From Lysobacter arseniciresistens ZS79 (GTDB lineage: Bacteria; Pseudomonadota; Gammaproteobacteria; Xanthomonadales; Xanthomonadaceae), in assembly GCF_000768335.1 (NCBI RefSeq), contig NZ_AVPT01000014.1:1-64000 (forward strand): a stretch of 64,000 nt of DNA, read 5' to 3'. The notes below the pieces were generated by a model. That model was given only the letters and a program-made list of their open reading frames with translations, was not told where the DNA came from and ran no database searches. Positions within the stretch are counted from its first letter, which is position 1. The number at the start of each line of letters is the position of its first letter. Of the stretch, positions 1-8,920 are shown one piece after another. The position numbers and the translations under genes were made by a program.

Positions 1-747
1 GACCGCGCCCCCGCCGCACCCGCGGCCGCGGCTGGCGCCCCGGCACAGCGCAGCACCCTGTCGCAGGGTGGCCGGCCGATGCGCACCCAGCCGCCGGGCG
101 TCGCCGCCAGCGGCCAGCCCGAGCAACTCAAGGGCGTGCGCCGCAACATGGCCCGCGTCATGGCCGACGCCCACAGCAAGGTCGTCCCGACCACGCTGGT
201 GGACGACGCCGACCTGCACGCATGGATCGGCAAGCAGGACATCACCGCCCGCCTGATCCGCGCGATCTGCGCGGCCTGCAAGGCGGTGCCGGCGCTCAAC
301 GCCTGGTTCGACGGCGACAAGCTGGTCCGCACGATGCACCCGCACGTCGACATCGGCATCGCGGTCGACACCGACGACGGCCTGTTCGTGCCGGCCCTGC
401 GCAACGCCGACATGCTCGACGGCACCGCGGTCCGTGGCGCCATCGGCCGCCTGCGCGCGCAGGTCGAGGACCGCAGCATTCCGGCCAGCGAGCTGTCGGG
501 CTACACCATCAGCCTGTCCAACTTCGGCATGTTCGCCGGCCGCTACGCGACCCCGGTGGTGGTGCCGCCGACCGTCGCGATCGTCGGCGCCGGCAAGCTC
601 AGCCACGACGTGGTGGCGGTGATGGGCGGCATCGAGGTACACCGCCGCATGCCGATCTCGCTGACCTTCGACCACCGCGCCTGTACCGGCGGCGAGGCCG
701 CGCGCTTCCTCAAGGCGCTGCTGGACGACCTGTCCGCACCGCAGTAG
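1..747 (+). CDS. 2-oxo acid dehydrogenase E2 acyltransferase, C-terminal part
   Basis: The 5' end lies outside the window. The reading frame is open from base 1: an Ala/Pro-rich linker, a short peripheral-subunit-binding-like stretch, then the acyltransferase catalytic domain. This enzyme moves an acyl group from lipoyl-lysine to CoA in a pyruvate- or branched-chain 2-oxo acid dehydrogenase complex. The active-site motif near the C terminus reads DHRACTGG: the catalytic His is present, but the usual Asp-Gly after it is Thr-Gly. The fold-defining NFGMFAG and VPPTVAIVGAG segments are present. A hairpin follows the stop. Whether it is the pyruvate or branched-chain E2 cannot be decided without the upstream genes. 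Confidence 0.85.
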   Translation, partial: DRAPAAPAAAAGAPAQRSTLSQGGRPMRTQPPGVAASGQPEQLKGVRRNMARVMADAHSKVVPTTLVDDADLHAWIGKQDITARLIRAICAACKAVPALNAWFDGDKLVRTMHPHVDIGIAVDTDDGLFVPALRNADMLDGTAVRGAIGRLRAQVEDRSIPASELSGYTISLSNFGMFAGRYATPVVVPPTVAIVGAGKLSHDVVAVMGGIEVHRRMPISLTFDHRACTGGEAARFLKALLDDLSAPQ

Positions 748-768
748 GCGCGACGCGCAATCGATGCA

Positions 769-800
769 ACGACAGGGCGGCCGCGTGCCGCCCTTGTCGT
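769..800. terminator. Stem-loop between convergent genes
   Basis: Bases 769-780 pair with 788-800 (one bulge) around a 7-base loop. It lies between the converging ends of the E2 gene and the GGDEF gene, so it may serve both. There is no T-run, so the termination strength is uncertain. Confidence 0.5.
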
Positions 801-825
801 ATCCGGGGCAAGGCGCGGCGACCCG

Positions 826-1893
826 CTACGGCGACAGACGCAGGGTGTCGTCGACCACCACGCGGTCGCGGCCACCGGCCTTGGCCCGGTACAGCGCCTG
901 GTCGGCGCGTTCGAACACGTCCTCCGGCTGGTCACGCGCCGGGTCGCCCGCGGCGACCCCGACCGACAGCGTCAGCCGGAACGGCAGCGGGATCGCGGCG
1001 ACGCTCTGGCGGATCCGCTCGGCGATCTCCGCCGCGTTTGACAGCGAAGTCGATGGCAGCACCACCAGGAACTCCTCGCCACCGAAGCGCACCGCGACGT
1101 CGTCGGCCCGGACCGCGGCGGCGACGGCGGCGGCGGCCTGGCGCAGCGCGGTGTCGCCCAGCAGGTGGCCATGGCGGTCGTTGACCTGCTTGAAGTGGTC
1201 GATGTCGAGCAGCATCAGGCAGTACGGGCCGGCGTCGAGCCGCGCCAGCGCCTCCGGGTTGCGGCGCAGCTGCGACAACGCGTCGCGGTTGAGCAGGCCT
1301 GTGAGGGTGTCGTGGGTGGCGCGGTGTTCGAGCGTGCGGGCGAGGTCGCGGTGCTCGCTCAGCTCGCGCTGCTGCTGGCGCGCGTTGCGGTCGAGCTCCA
1401 GCATGCACTGGGCCTGCCGGGCGAGGATTTCCAGCGCCTCGAGCTGGTGCCGGTCCAGCGTGCGCCGGGCGCGGTCGAACACGCAGATGACGCCGGTCGG
1501 CCGCCCTTCCGTGTCGCACAGCGCTCGGCCCGCATAGAAACGGGCCATGCCACCCTCGATCGGGACGGCCTTGACGCCCGGCCGCGCGGCGATGTCCTCG
1601 ATCACCACCGTGGTGCCGGGCTCGCGCAGCGCCAGCACGCTGAGCGCGGTCCCGCGCGGCACCGACTCCAGCACCAGGCCGATGCGCGCTTCCAGCCGGA
1701 AGCGGTCGCCGTCGACCAGCGCGATCGCCGCCGCCGTAGTTCCACAGACCAGGGTGGCGAGCCGGACGATGTCGGCCAGCGCATCATCCCCACGCGTGGC
1801 CGCCGACGCCGGAACGGCCTCCCGTCGCGCAGCGGGCTGCACGGCACCGGGCGGGCGGCGTTGGAACATTCTGGACAAGCGGATGGCGTGCAT
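826..1893 (-). CDS. GAF-GGDEF diguanylate cyclase
   Basis: Probable cyclase making the second messenger c-di-GMP from two GTP. From the ATG at 1893 it has 355 residues: a GAF sensory domain at about 30-165, a short helical linker, then GGDEF at about 190-350. The active-site loop is GGEEF, an active variant. An RADD tetrapeptide five residues before it matches the RxxD product-inhibition site, so feedback inhibition is likely. No membrane segment or signal peptide is seen, so it is cytoplasmic. The frame is open further upstream into trpS, but that part looks like shadow coding. An ATG at 1869 is a second possible start. It follows trpS after about 145 bases. Confidence 0.85.
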   Translation of the reverse strand: MHAIRLSRMFQRRPPGAVQPAARREAVPASAATRGDDALADIVRLATLVCGTTAAAIALVDGDRFRLEARIGLVLESVPRGTALSVLALREPGTTVVIEDIAARPGVKAVPIEGGMARFYAGRALCDTEGRPTGVICVFDRARRTLDRHQLEALEILARQAQCMLELDRNARQQQRELSEHRDLARTLEHRATHDTLTGLLNRDALSQLRRNPEALARLDAGPYCLMLLDIDHFKQVNDRHGHLLGDTALRQAAAAVAAAVRADDVAVRFGGEEFLVVLPSTSLSNAAEIAERIRQSVAAIPLPFRLTLSVGVAAGDPARDQPEDVFERADQALYRAKAGGRDRVVVDDTLRLSP

Positions 1894-2038
1894 GGACGGC
1901 AGGCAGGGTGCGCCCGCGCAGCGTACGCCCGGCCCGGAAGCGATCGCGTGATGGCGACCCCATAAGCAGGCCGGCATCCGGCCACCGTTCAGGCGCCCGT
2001 CCTTTTGTCGCGGCGGCATGGTCGCGCCGCGACGGGAA

Positions 2039-3364
<1,326 letters not shown>

Positions 3365-3410
3365 GGCGCGGGGCGGTGGGGGCGGCCGGCCAGTTTAGCC
3401 CGCAACGCAG

Positions 3411-3434
3411 GAACGGACCGTCGCCGGTCCGTTC
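3411..3434 (-). terminator. Hairpin after the CsbD-like gene
   Basis: A perfect 9-bp stem (3411-3419 with 3426-3434) and a 6-base loop lie just past the stop of the minus-strand CsbD-like gene. The T-tract is weak, so this is a likely but unproven terminator. Confidence 0.5.
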
Positions 3435-3486
3435 GGGTTGGCGCCGATGCCCCGTTCGCTTCAATGCGGGCGGGGCCGGCATGCGG

Positions 3487-3687
3487 CTAGTGCAGGGTGT
3501 CGCTGAAGTCGCGCACCTCGCGGTCGGCGCGGTCGCGGTTCCAGCCGTAGCGCTCCTGCAGGCGTCCGGACAGGTACTCGGCGTTGCCCTCGGCGATGTC
3601 GAAATCGTCATCGGTCAGGTCGCCCCAGCGGGCCTGGGCCTTGCCCTTCAGCTGGGTCCACTTGCCGGCGATGATGTCCTTGTTCAT
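3487..3687 (-). CDS. CsbD-like stress protein
   Basis: A 66-residue, highly charged soluble protein beginning [18 protein letters not shown]. The spacing of Trp, Lys-Gly and the later [12 protein letters not shown] segment match the CsbD/YjbJ family, abundant small proteins of general stress responses with no known biochemical role. The start is fixed by a strong AGGAGG about 7 bases upstream. Stand-alone gene with its own hairpin terminator; the next gene upstream, the entericidin-like gene, is also a small stress-type gene. Confidence 0.9.
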   Translation of the reverse strand: MNKDIIAGKWTQLKGKAQARWGDLTDDDFDIAEGNAEYLSGRLQERYGWNRDRADREVRDFSDTLH

Positions 3688-3819
3688 TGCGTGCCTCCTG
3701 TGGGTGGGGGTGCGCGGTACCGTCGGTACCACGGGTCCACTGTGGCCGGGCAGGCATTCGCGCGGGGTGGCGATTGCGTTAAGCGGTGATGAGCCGGGCG
3801 TCGCCCCCTCCCCAGAATG

Positions 3820-3847
3820 CGGAAGGCCGGGTCGCCCCGGCCTTCCG
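3820..3847 (-). terminator. Terminator after the entericidin-like gene
   Basis: A perfect GC-rich stem of about 12 bp (3820-3831 with 3835-3847) and a tiny loop, 22 bases past the stop of the lipoprotein gene. Confidence 0.6.
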
Positions 3848-3868
3848 TTCATGCATGTCGCGCAGCGA

Positions 3869-4033
3869 TCAGCACTCGTCGCTGGTGTCGCAGTCGAGAT
3901 GGCCCTCGGCCTCGTCCTCGATCTTGTCACCGGCGGCGCCGATGTCCTCACCCACGCCGGCCATGGTGTTGCAGGCGGTCAGGGTGCCCATCGAGAACAG
4001 GGACAGCAGCAACAGGGCGGTCAGACGCTTCAT
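3869..4033 (-). CDS. Entericidin-like small lipoprotein
   Basis: A 54-residue exported lipoprotein. It begins [20 protein letters not shown] and then Cys21, a good lipobox (LTAC). The mature part starts [20 protein letters not shown], which matches the entericidin A/B family (CNT..GVGEDI..G). Entericidins are small envelope lipoproteins linked in E. coli to stationary-phase lysis. The tail carries two more cysteines (DCDTSDEC), unusual for the family and perhaps a disulfide. An AGGAGA ribosome-binding site precedes the ATG, and a terminator follows. Confidence 0.85.
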   Translation of the reverse strand: MKRLTALLLLSLFSMGTLTACNTMAGVGEDIGAAGDKIEDEAEGHLDCDTSDEC

Positions 4034-4177
4034 GGGAATCTCCTAGGACAATGGGCTTGGACGGGGCCGCGCATGGAGCGGGTCGCACGACCGTGGCCGA
4101 ATCATTGCGTGGAGCGCCGTGAAGCGGATGTGGACTGCCGCGCGCCCGTGGCGCGGCACGTTCAGCTTGGCCGCCGG

Positions 4178-5101
4178 TCAGTCACGCATCAGCGTGGACT
4201 TGCCGAACAGGCTCTCGACCAGGTCGATCGCGACCAGCGCGGTCTGGTTGTTGCGGTCGAGGATCGGGTTCAGCTCCATGATGTCGAGCGAGGCCATCCG
4301 GCCGCTGTCGGCGATCATCTCCATGCACAGCTGCGCTTCGCGGTAGTTCGGCCCGCCCGGCACGGTGGTGCCGACGCCCGGCGCGACGGACGGGTCGAGG
4401 AAGTCGACGTCGAAGCTGACGTGCAGGTGGGTGTCGTCGTCCATGCCCTCCAGCGCCTCCTCCATCACGCGCTTCATGCCGACCTCGTCGATGTAGCGCA
4501 TGTCGTAGATGTCGAGGCCGTGCTCCTTGACCAGCTTCTTCTCGCCCTGGTCGACCGAGCGGATGCCGATCTGGCGGACGACGTCGGGGGTGATCGCCGG
4601 GGCGTCGCCGTCGAGGTGGGTCAGCTGGCGCGGGCCGAGACCGCAGAGGCAGGCCACCGGCATGCCGTGGATGTTGCCCGACGGGGTGACCTGGCTGGTG
4701 TTGAAGTCGGCATGGGCGTCGAGCCACAGCACGCGCAGCTTCTTGCCGGTCTCGCGGCAGTGGCGGGCGACGCCGGTGATCGAGCCCAGGCCCAGGCAGT
4801 GGTCGCCGCCGAGCAGGATCGGCATGCGGCCGGCGGCGAGTTCGGCGTGCATCGCCTCCATCACCCGCCGGTTCCACTCGGTGACCTCGTCGAGGTGGCG
4901 GTAGCCGTCGACCGGCCCCTGCCACGGGTTGCGCGGGCCTTCCAGGTTGCCGCGGTCGAGCACGTCGACGCCGCGCGCGGCCAGTGCCTCGGCGAGCCCG
5001 GCGATGCGCAGCGCCTCGGGCCCGAGCCGCGCGCCGCGGTCGCCGGCGCCGACGTCGGTGGGCGCGCCAATGATCGAAACGGGGGGATACGTGCGGCTCA
5101 T
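4178..5101 (-). CDS. rocF: Arginase
   Basis: Hydrolyses arginine to ornithine and urea with a binuclear Mn centre. All metal-ligand motifs are present: GGDH (98-101), DAHAD (128-132) and SFDVDFLDP (229-237). The length of 307 residues is usual. The later ELNP..D segment is also typical. An AAGGAG site sits 7 bases before the ATG. The start is only 18 bases downstream of a tRNA-Thr gene on the same strand, so the two may share a transcript. Agmatinase or formiminoglutamase are less likely given the full-length arginase pattern (SGNIHGMP, GGPNYRE). Confidence 0.93.
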   Translation of the reverse strand: MSRTYPPVSIIGAPTDVGAGDRGARLGPEALRIAGLAEALAARGVDVLDRGNLEGPRNPWQGPVDGYRHLDEVTEWNRRVMEAMHAELAAGRMPILLGGDHCLGLGSITGVARHCRETGKKLRVLWLDAHADFNTSQVTPSGNIHGMPVACLCGLGPRQLTHLDGDAPAITPDVVRQIGIRSVDQGEKKLVKEHGLDIYDMRYIDEVGMKRVMEEALEGMDDDTHLHVSFDVDFLDPSVAPGVGTTVPGGPNYREAQLCMEMIADSGRMASLDIMELNPILDRNNQTALVAIDLVESLFGKSTLMRD

Positions 5102-5119
5102 GGGCGTCTCCTTGACTGA

Positions 5120-5192
5120 TGCCGGCTGTCAGAGTCGAACTGACGACCTACCGCTTACAAGGCGGTTGCTCTACCAACTGAGCTAAGCCGGC
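5120..5192 (-). tRNA. tRNA-Thr (anticodon TGT)
   Basis: The minus strand folds as a complete cloverleaf of 73 bases: 7-bp acceptor stem GCCGGCT/AGCCGGC with discriminator A, D-arm GCTCAGTTGGTAGAGC, anticodon stem ACCGC/GCGGT with loop CTTGTAA, and a T-arm containing GTTCGACTC. Anticodon TGT reads ACA codons. The 3' CCA is not encoded. It sits 12 bases after the SPOR gene and 18 before arginase. E. coli also has a tRNA-Thr gene downstream of birA. Confidence 0.95.
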
Positions 5193-5204
5193 GAAACGCC
5201 CATT

Positions 5205-5897
5205 CTAACGTGCCGCGGCGTCGCCCTCCGCGGCATCGACAGCCGGGCCGGCCGGCTCGAAGCCCGCGCAGTCGATCGGCTCGATGCCCGGTGCGCCGGT
5301 CGCGGCCTGCAGGTCGGCGTCGGCCAGGGTGGCCGGCGCGGCGACATCCAGCCAGTGCCGCGCCGGGCCGGCACCGACCGGCACCAGTTCGACCGCGAAG
5401 CCGGCCGCCTTCAGTGCGCCGGCTCGCTCGCGGGCGGCGCTCTCGTTGCGGTACAGGCCGAGCGCGACCGCGCGTTCGTCCTCGCCGTCGCGGATCACGA
5501 ACCAGTCGCGAAAACCGGCAGCGGCGATCCGCGCGGCCGCGGCCTCGGCGGCGTCGATGTCGGCGGCCGGCGGCAGCAGGACCTTCCAGCTGCGCGCGGT
5601 GCCGGCGTAGTCGCGATGCGGGCGGACCTGCACGGCCCGCGGCTGCAGCCGGGCCTGCACGGTCGCGGCGGCCTCTGCGGTCGCGAACGGTCCCAGGCGC
5701 AGGCAGCGGTCGATCGCGGGCGGCTCGGCGGCTGTCGCGGGCGGCGCCGCGCCCTGTTCGGACACCAGTTGCAGCCGCTCGACACCGGGGGACGGCGTCT
5801 CGGTCGGCGGCGCGGGCGGCCCGGGCCGGTTCGCCCACCACAGCGCGACGCCGAGGTTGAGCACGAGCAGCAGGACGATCAGGGCGCGGGTCAGCAT
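5205..5897 (-). CDS. SPOR-domain inner-membrane protein
   Basis: A 230-residue protein with one N-terminal membrane anchor (about 3-23, ALIVLLLVLNLGVALWW), a Pro-rich periplasmic linker and a C-terminal part of two SPOR-like repeats: CLRLGPFATAEAAATVQARL and, later, ALGLYRNESAARERAGAL. SPOR domains bind denuded peptidoglycan glycans at division sites. The conserved Phe/Leu-G-x-F/Y-x-N/T pattern is recognisable. It follows coaX by 9 bases and is likely co-transcribed with birA-coaX, an arrangement I remember from Xanthomonas. Precise partners are unknown. Confidence 0.8.
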   Translation of the reverse strand: MLTRALIVLLLVLNLGVALWWANRPGPPAPPTETPSPGVERLQLVSEQGAAPPATAAEPPAIDRCLRLGPFATAEAAATVQARLQPRAVQVRPHRDYAGTARSWKVLLPPAADIDAAEAAAARIAAAGFRDWFVIRDGEDERAVALGLYRNESAARERAGALKAAGFAVELVPVGAGPARHWLDVAAPATLADADLQAATGAPGIEPIDCAGFEPAGPAVDAAEGDAAAR

Positions 5898-5906
5898 GCG
5901 GCGATT

Positions 5907-6671
5907 CTAGGCCGCGTCCGTGCCGGCGACGACCGGCGACGCCGCCGCGGACCAGCGCGCGAGGCCTTCCAGTACGAGGTCGGGGCGCAGCTCCGGCGCC
6001 GGCAGCCGCGCGGCCAGCGCCGCGGCGCCGCCGCCGTGCAGCAGCAGCCGCGGCGGCGGCGCGCCCAGCAGTTCCGCCGCGGCGGCGAGGCTGCGCTCGA
6101 CCAGGGCGACCGCCGCCCCCTCGCAGCCGGACGCCAGCGCGTCATCGGTGTCGTCGGCGAAGTCGCGGTACACCCCGCCGTTCGCTGGCAGCTGACTGGC
6201 GCGGCCGTGCAACGCCTCGCGCATGAGCGCCGGCGAAGGCGCGATCCGGCCACCACGGTGCAGGCCGTCGGCATCGACCAGGTCGACCGTCAGCGCGGTG
6301 CCGACCCCGCACACCAGCACCGCGCCAGGACCTTCGGCGCGCGCGCCGAGCATCGCGAGGAAGCGATCGACACCCAGCCGCGACGGATCGGCGTAGGCGA
6401 TCCGTAGCCCGGCCCACTGGCGCGCGGTGGACGCCAGCGAGATGCGTTGGCAGCGCGTGGCCAGCGCCTGCAGCAGGGCGACGCGCAACGGTTCGGCGGC
6501 AACGCTGGCGACCGCCGCCGCATCGATCGAAGGCGGCAGGTGGCGGTCGAGTTCGGCGGCCAGGTCGACACCGTCGTGGGCGATCGCCAGCACCGCGCCG
6601 GGGCGTCCGTCCGCGCCGAGCGGCGCGGCCTTGAGCCGGGTGTTGCCGAGGTCGAACAGCCAGCGGCTCAT
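5907..6671 (-). CDS. coaX: Type III pantothenate kinase
   Basis: Phosphorylates pantothenate, the first committed step of coenzyme A synthesis. The 254-residue protein has the ASKHA-fold signatures: FDLGNTRLK at the N terminus (phosphate loop), GVDRFLAMLGA in the middle, GVGTALTVDLVD, and GGRIAPS. Type III enzymes need a monovalent cation and are not feedback-inhibited by CoA. The ATG overlaps the birA stop by four bases (ATGA), a sign of translational coupling. Confidence 0.93.
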   Translation of the reverse strand: MSRWLFDLGNTRLKAAPLGADGRPGAVLAIAHDGVDLAAELDRHLPPSIDAAAVASVAAEPLRVALLQALATRCQRISLASTARQWAGLRIAYADPSRLGVDRFLAMLGARAEGPGAVLVCGVGTALTVDLVDADGLHRGGRIAPSPALMREALHGRASQLPANGGVYRDFADDTDDALASGCEGAAVALVERSLAAAAELLGAPPPRLLLHGGGAAALAARLPAPELRPDLVLEGLARWSAAASPVVAGTDAA

Positions 6672-7681
6672 GCGCCCGCCGCCCGCCGCACGCTGACCTC
6701 GCCGGCGTGGAACGCGCGCTCGCCGCCGTCGTCCAGCCGCAGGCGCAGGGCGCCGTCGTCGGCCAGCCCGAGCACCTCGCCGGCCACGGATCCGCTGGCG
6801 CCGGCCACGTCGACCCGGCTGCCGGCCAGCGCATCGAAGGCCCGGTAGCGCGGCAGGAACGGCGCCAGCCCGACCGCGTCGAACTCGTCCAGCGCGGGCA
6901 CCCAGCGCTCGATCACCACCGCCGCCAGCGCGTTGCGCGACGGCAACGGCGGCCGGCCATCGGCGGCGAGGCCTTCGAGGTCGCACCACGGCTGGTCGAT
7001 CCGCGCCGCGAACGCCTCCGGCATGTGCACGTTGAGGCCCAGCCCGACCACCGCCCGCACCGGCCCGGCGTGCTCGCCACCGCCCTCGACCAGCAGCCCG
7101 CCGAGCTTGCGCAGGCCGTCGTCGCCAGCGATGACGATGTCGTTCGGCCACTTGAGCCGGGCGCTATCGAACCCCAGCGCGTGCAGCGCCTCGACCGTGG
7201 CGATGCCGGCGACCAGGCTCAGCCCGCCCAGCCGCGCCAGCCCGCCACCGAAGCCGCGCGCGAGCGACAGGTACAGGTGCGCGGCCAGCGGCGAGCACCA
7301 CTCGCGGCCCCGACGCCCGCGCCCGCCGGTCTGGCGCTCGGCCAGCAGCACGGTCGCGGCGCCGCCCTGCCCGCCCGCGGCCGGCGGCCGACGCAGCAGC
7401 TCGCTGTTGGTCGAGTCGATCGTCCACGCCACCTCGACCGCGGCGGTGCGGGCCCGCACGGCCGGCGACAGCCGCGCCGCGATCGCCTCGCTGTCGAGCA
7501 GATCGAACGGCCGCGCGAGCGCGTAGCCGCGTCCCGCCTGCGCCTCGATCGGCACCCCGGCCTCGCGCAGGGCCTCGACCCGCTTCCAGATCGACGCGCG
7601 GGTCTGGCCGGTCTCGCGCGCCAGCGCGTCGCCCGAGACCGGACCCTCGATCAACCGTGCCAGCAGGCTGCGTTCATCCAC
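6668..7681 (-). CDS. birA: Biotin--protein ligase / biotin operon repressor
   Basis: Attaches biotin to acetyl-CoA carboxylase and can repress biotin genes. The N-terminal winged helix (RLIEGPVSGDALARETGQTR) is followed by the ligase domain with the ATP/biotin loop GRGRRGREW, KWPNDI and the small SH3-like C-terminal domain. I chose the GTG at 7681 (protein starts VDERSLLARL, 337 residues) because a GGGAG site lies 8 bases upstream and homologues begin there; an in-frame ATG at 7756 has no such site. Overlaps coaX by four bases. Confidence 0.92.
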   Translation of the reverse strand: MDERSLLARLIEGPVSGDALARETGQTRASIWKRVEALREAGVPIEAQAGRGYALARPFDLLDSEAIAARLSPAVRARTAAVEVAWTIDSTNSELLRRPPAAGGQGGAATVLLAERQTGGRGRRGREWCSPLAAHLYLSLARGFGGGLARLGGLSLVAGIATVEALHALGFDSARLKWPNDIVIAGDDGLRKLGGLLVEGGGEHAGPVRAVVGLGLNVHMPEAFAARIDQPWCDLEGLAADGRPPLPSRNALAAVVIERWVPALDEFDAVGLAPFLPRYRAFDALAGSRVDVAGASGSVAGEVLGLADDGALRLRLDDGGERAFHAGEVSVRRAAGA

Positions 7682-7898
7682 GGCGGCGGCTCCCGGCGCT
7701 CGGCTGGACGAGGACGTGCGTAGCGCTGGCGTGCGGAACGCCGGTCTGGCGGGCATCGGAAGGCATCGGGCGATTATGCCGGCCACGCCCGCCACCGGTG
7801 ACGGACCGACGTTGCGGCACCGCAGCACGCGACCGCCCACACGCCGGAATCGCGTTATAGTCGGCAACTGACCGGAATTCCGGCCCGCGAGGCTCCCC

Positions 7899-8150
7899 AT
7901 GTTGCGACTGTGCATCTGCCTGCTCGTGTCCATCGTCCTCAGCACCAGCGTCGGCGCGCGCGAGGTCAAGATGAGCTCGCCCAACAGCGGCGGCTGCAAG
8001 GAGTCGGTCGCCGACAAGGCCGAGATGACTCCGGCCAACGCCCGGATCGAAGCCGCGCGCGAGACCCGCGCCAAGCCCAGCGTCCACAGCGACGCCTCCA
8101 GGCTGCCCTCGCCGCGCTGGCATCGCTTCCTGCCCGGCATGTTCCGCTGA
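7899..8150 (+). CDS. Small secreted protein, unknown
   Basis: An 83-residue protein with a clear Sec signal peptide (MLRLCICLLVSIVLSTSVGA, cleavage after Ala20). The mature peptide is basic, has a single Cys (GGC), and ends in an aromatic/basic stretch. I recognise no family. A TATAGT hexamer at 7856-7861 could be its -10 box. It is 15 bases upstream of the MtfA gene and may be in the same transcript. Confidence 0.6.
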   Translation: MLRLCICLLVSIVLSTSVGAREVKMSSPNSGGCKESVADKAEMTPANARIEAARETRAKPSVHSDASRLPSPRWHRFLPGMFR

Positions 8151-8165
8151 GGCGCGCGTCGCGAC

Positions 8166-8918
8166 TTGTCCGGACTGCTCCGGCGCTGGTGGCGCCCCGC
8201 GCCCGCTCCCATCCCCGACCCGCTCTGGCGCGACATCCGCGCGGCGTTGCCGTGGGCGGCCGCGCTCGACCCGGCGCGTGACGCGCGCCTGCGGTCGCTG
8301 ACCGCGCGCTTCGTCGCCGACAAGACGATCACCCCGATCGGCGACCTGCAACTCGACCCCGGCCAGCGCGGGCTGCTCGCCGCCGCGTGCTGCCTGCCGC
8401 TGCTGGAGTTCGGCGAGGAAGGCCTGCACGGCTGGTCGCAGCTGATCGTCTACCCCGACGCGTTCCGGGTGCAGCGCAGCCACGTCGATGCCGCCGGGGT
8501 GCTGCACGAGTGGCACGACGAGCTGATCGGCGAGGCCTGGGACGCCGGCCCGGTGATCCTGTCGTGGGCCGACGTGCAGTCCGACTGCGCCGACCCGCGC
8601 GCCGGCTTCTGCGTCGCCGCGCACGAGATCGCCCACAAGCTCGACAGCCTCGACGGCGTGCTCGACGGCACCCCGCCATTGCCACGCCCGTGGCAGCGCG
8701 AATGGGCGCGCGACTTCCAGCGCGCGTTCGATGCATTCGCCGCGCGGGTCGACGCCGGCGCGGACACCACGATCGACGGTTACGCGGCGGAGGCGCCGGA
8801 GGAGTTCTTCGCGGTGGCCACGGAGTACCACTTCAGCGACCCGGCGACGCTGCGCGCGGCGATGCCGGAGGTGGCCGCCCACCTGCAGCGGCTGTACGGC
8901 CCGCCGCCGTTCGCCTAG
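8166..8918 (+). CDS. mtfA: MtfA-family zinc metallopeptidase
   Basis: A 250-residue cytoplasmic protein of the MtfA family; in E. coli MtfA binds the Mlc repressor and is a zinc aminopeptidase. The zinc motif HEIAHKLD fits HExxH with Ala at position 4, and a downstream EEFFAVATEYHF supplies the third ligand Glu. Flanking sequences (LLEFGEEGLHGW, VIVYP-like, ILSW) are typical. The start codon is TTG at 8166. It converges on phoQ with only two bases between the stops, so the pair has no room for a separate terminator. Confidence 0.88.
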   Translation: MSGLLRRWWRPAPAPIPDPLWRDIRAALPWAAALDPARDARLRSLTARFVADKTITPIGDLQLDPGQRGLLAAACCLPLLEFGEEGLHGWSQLIVYPDAFRVQRSHVDAAGVLHEWHDELIGEAWDAGPVILSWADVQSDCADPRAGFCVAAHEIAHKLDSLDGVLDGTPPLPRPWQREWARDFQRAFDAFAARVDAGADTTIDGYAAEAPEEFFAVATEYHFSDPATLRAAMPEVAAHLQRLYGPPPFA

Positions 8919-8920
8919 CC

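Noticed and set aside
3365-3486. Tryptophan-responsive attenuator for trpS
   Set aside because: The hairpin here lies at the end of the CsbD-like gene and no Trp-rich leader peptide is present.
5120-5192. Attachment site for an integrated element at the tRNA
   Set aside because: No direct repeat of the tRNA 3' end or integrase gene is seen on either side.
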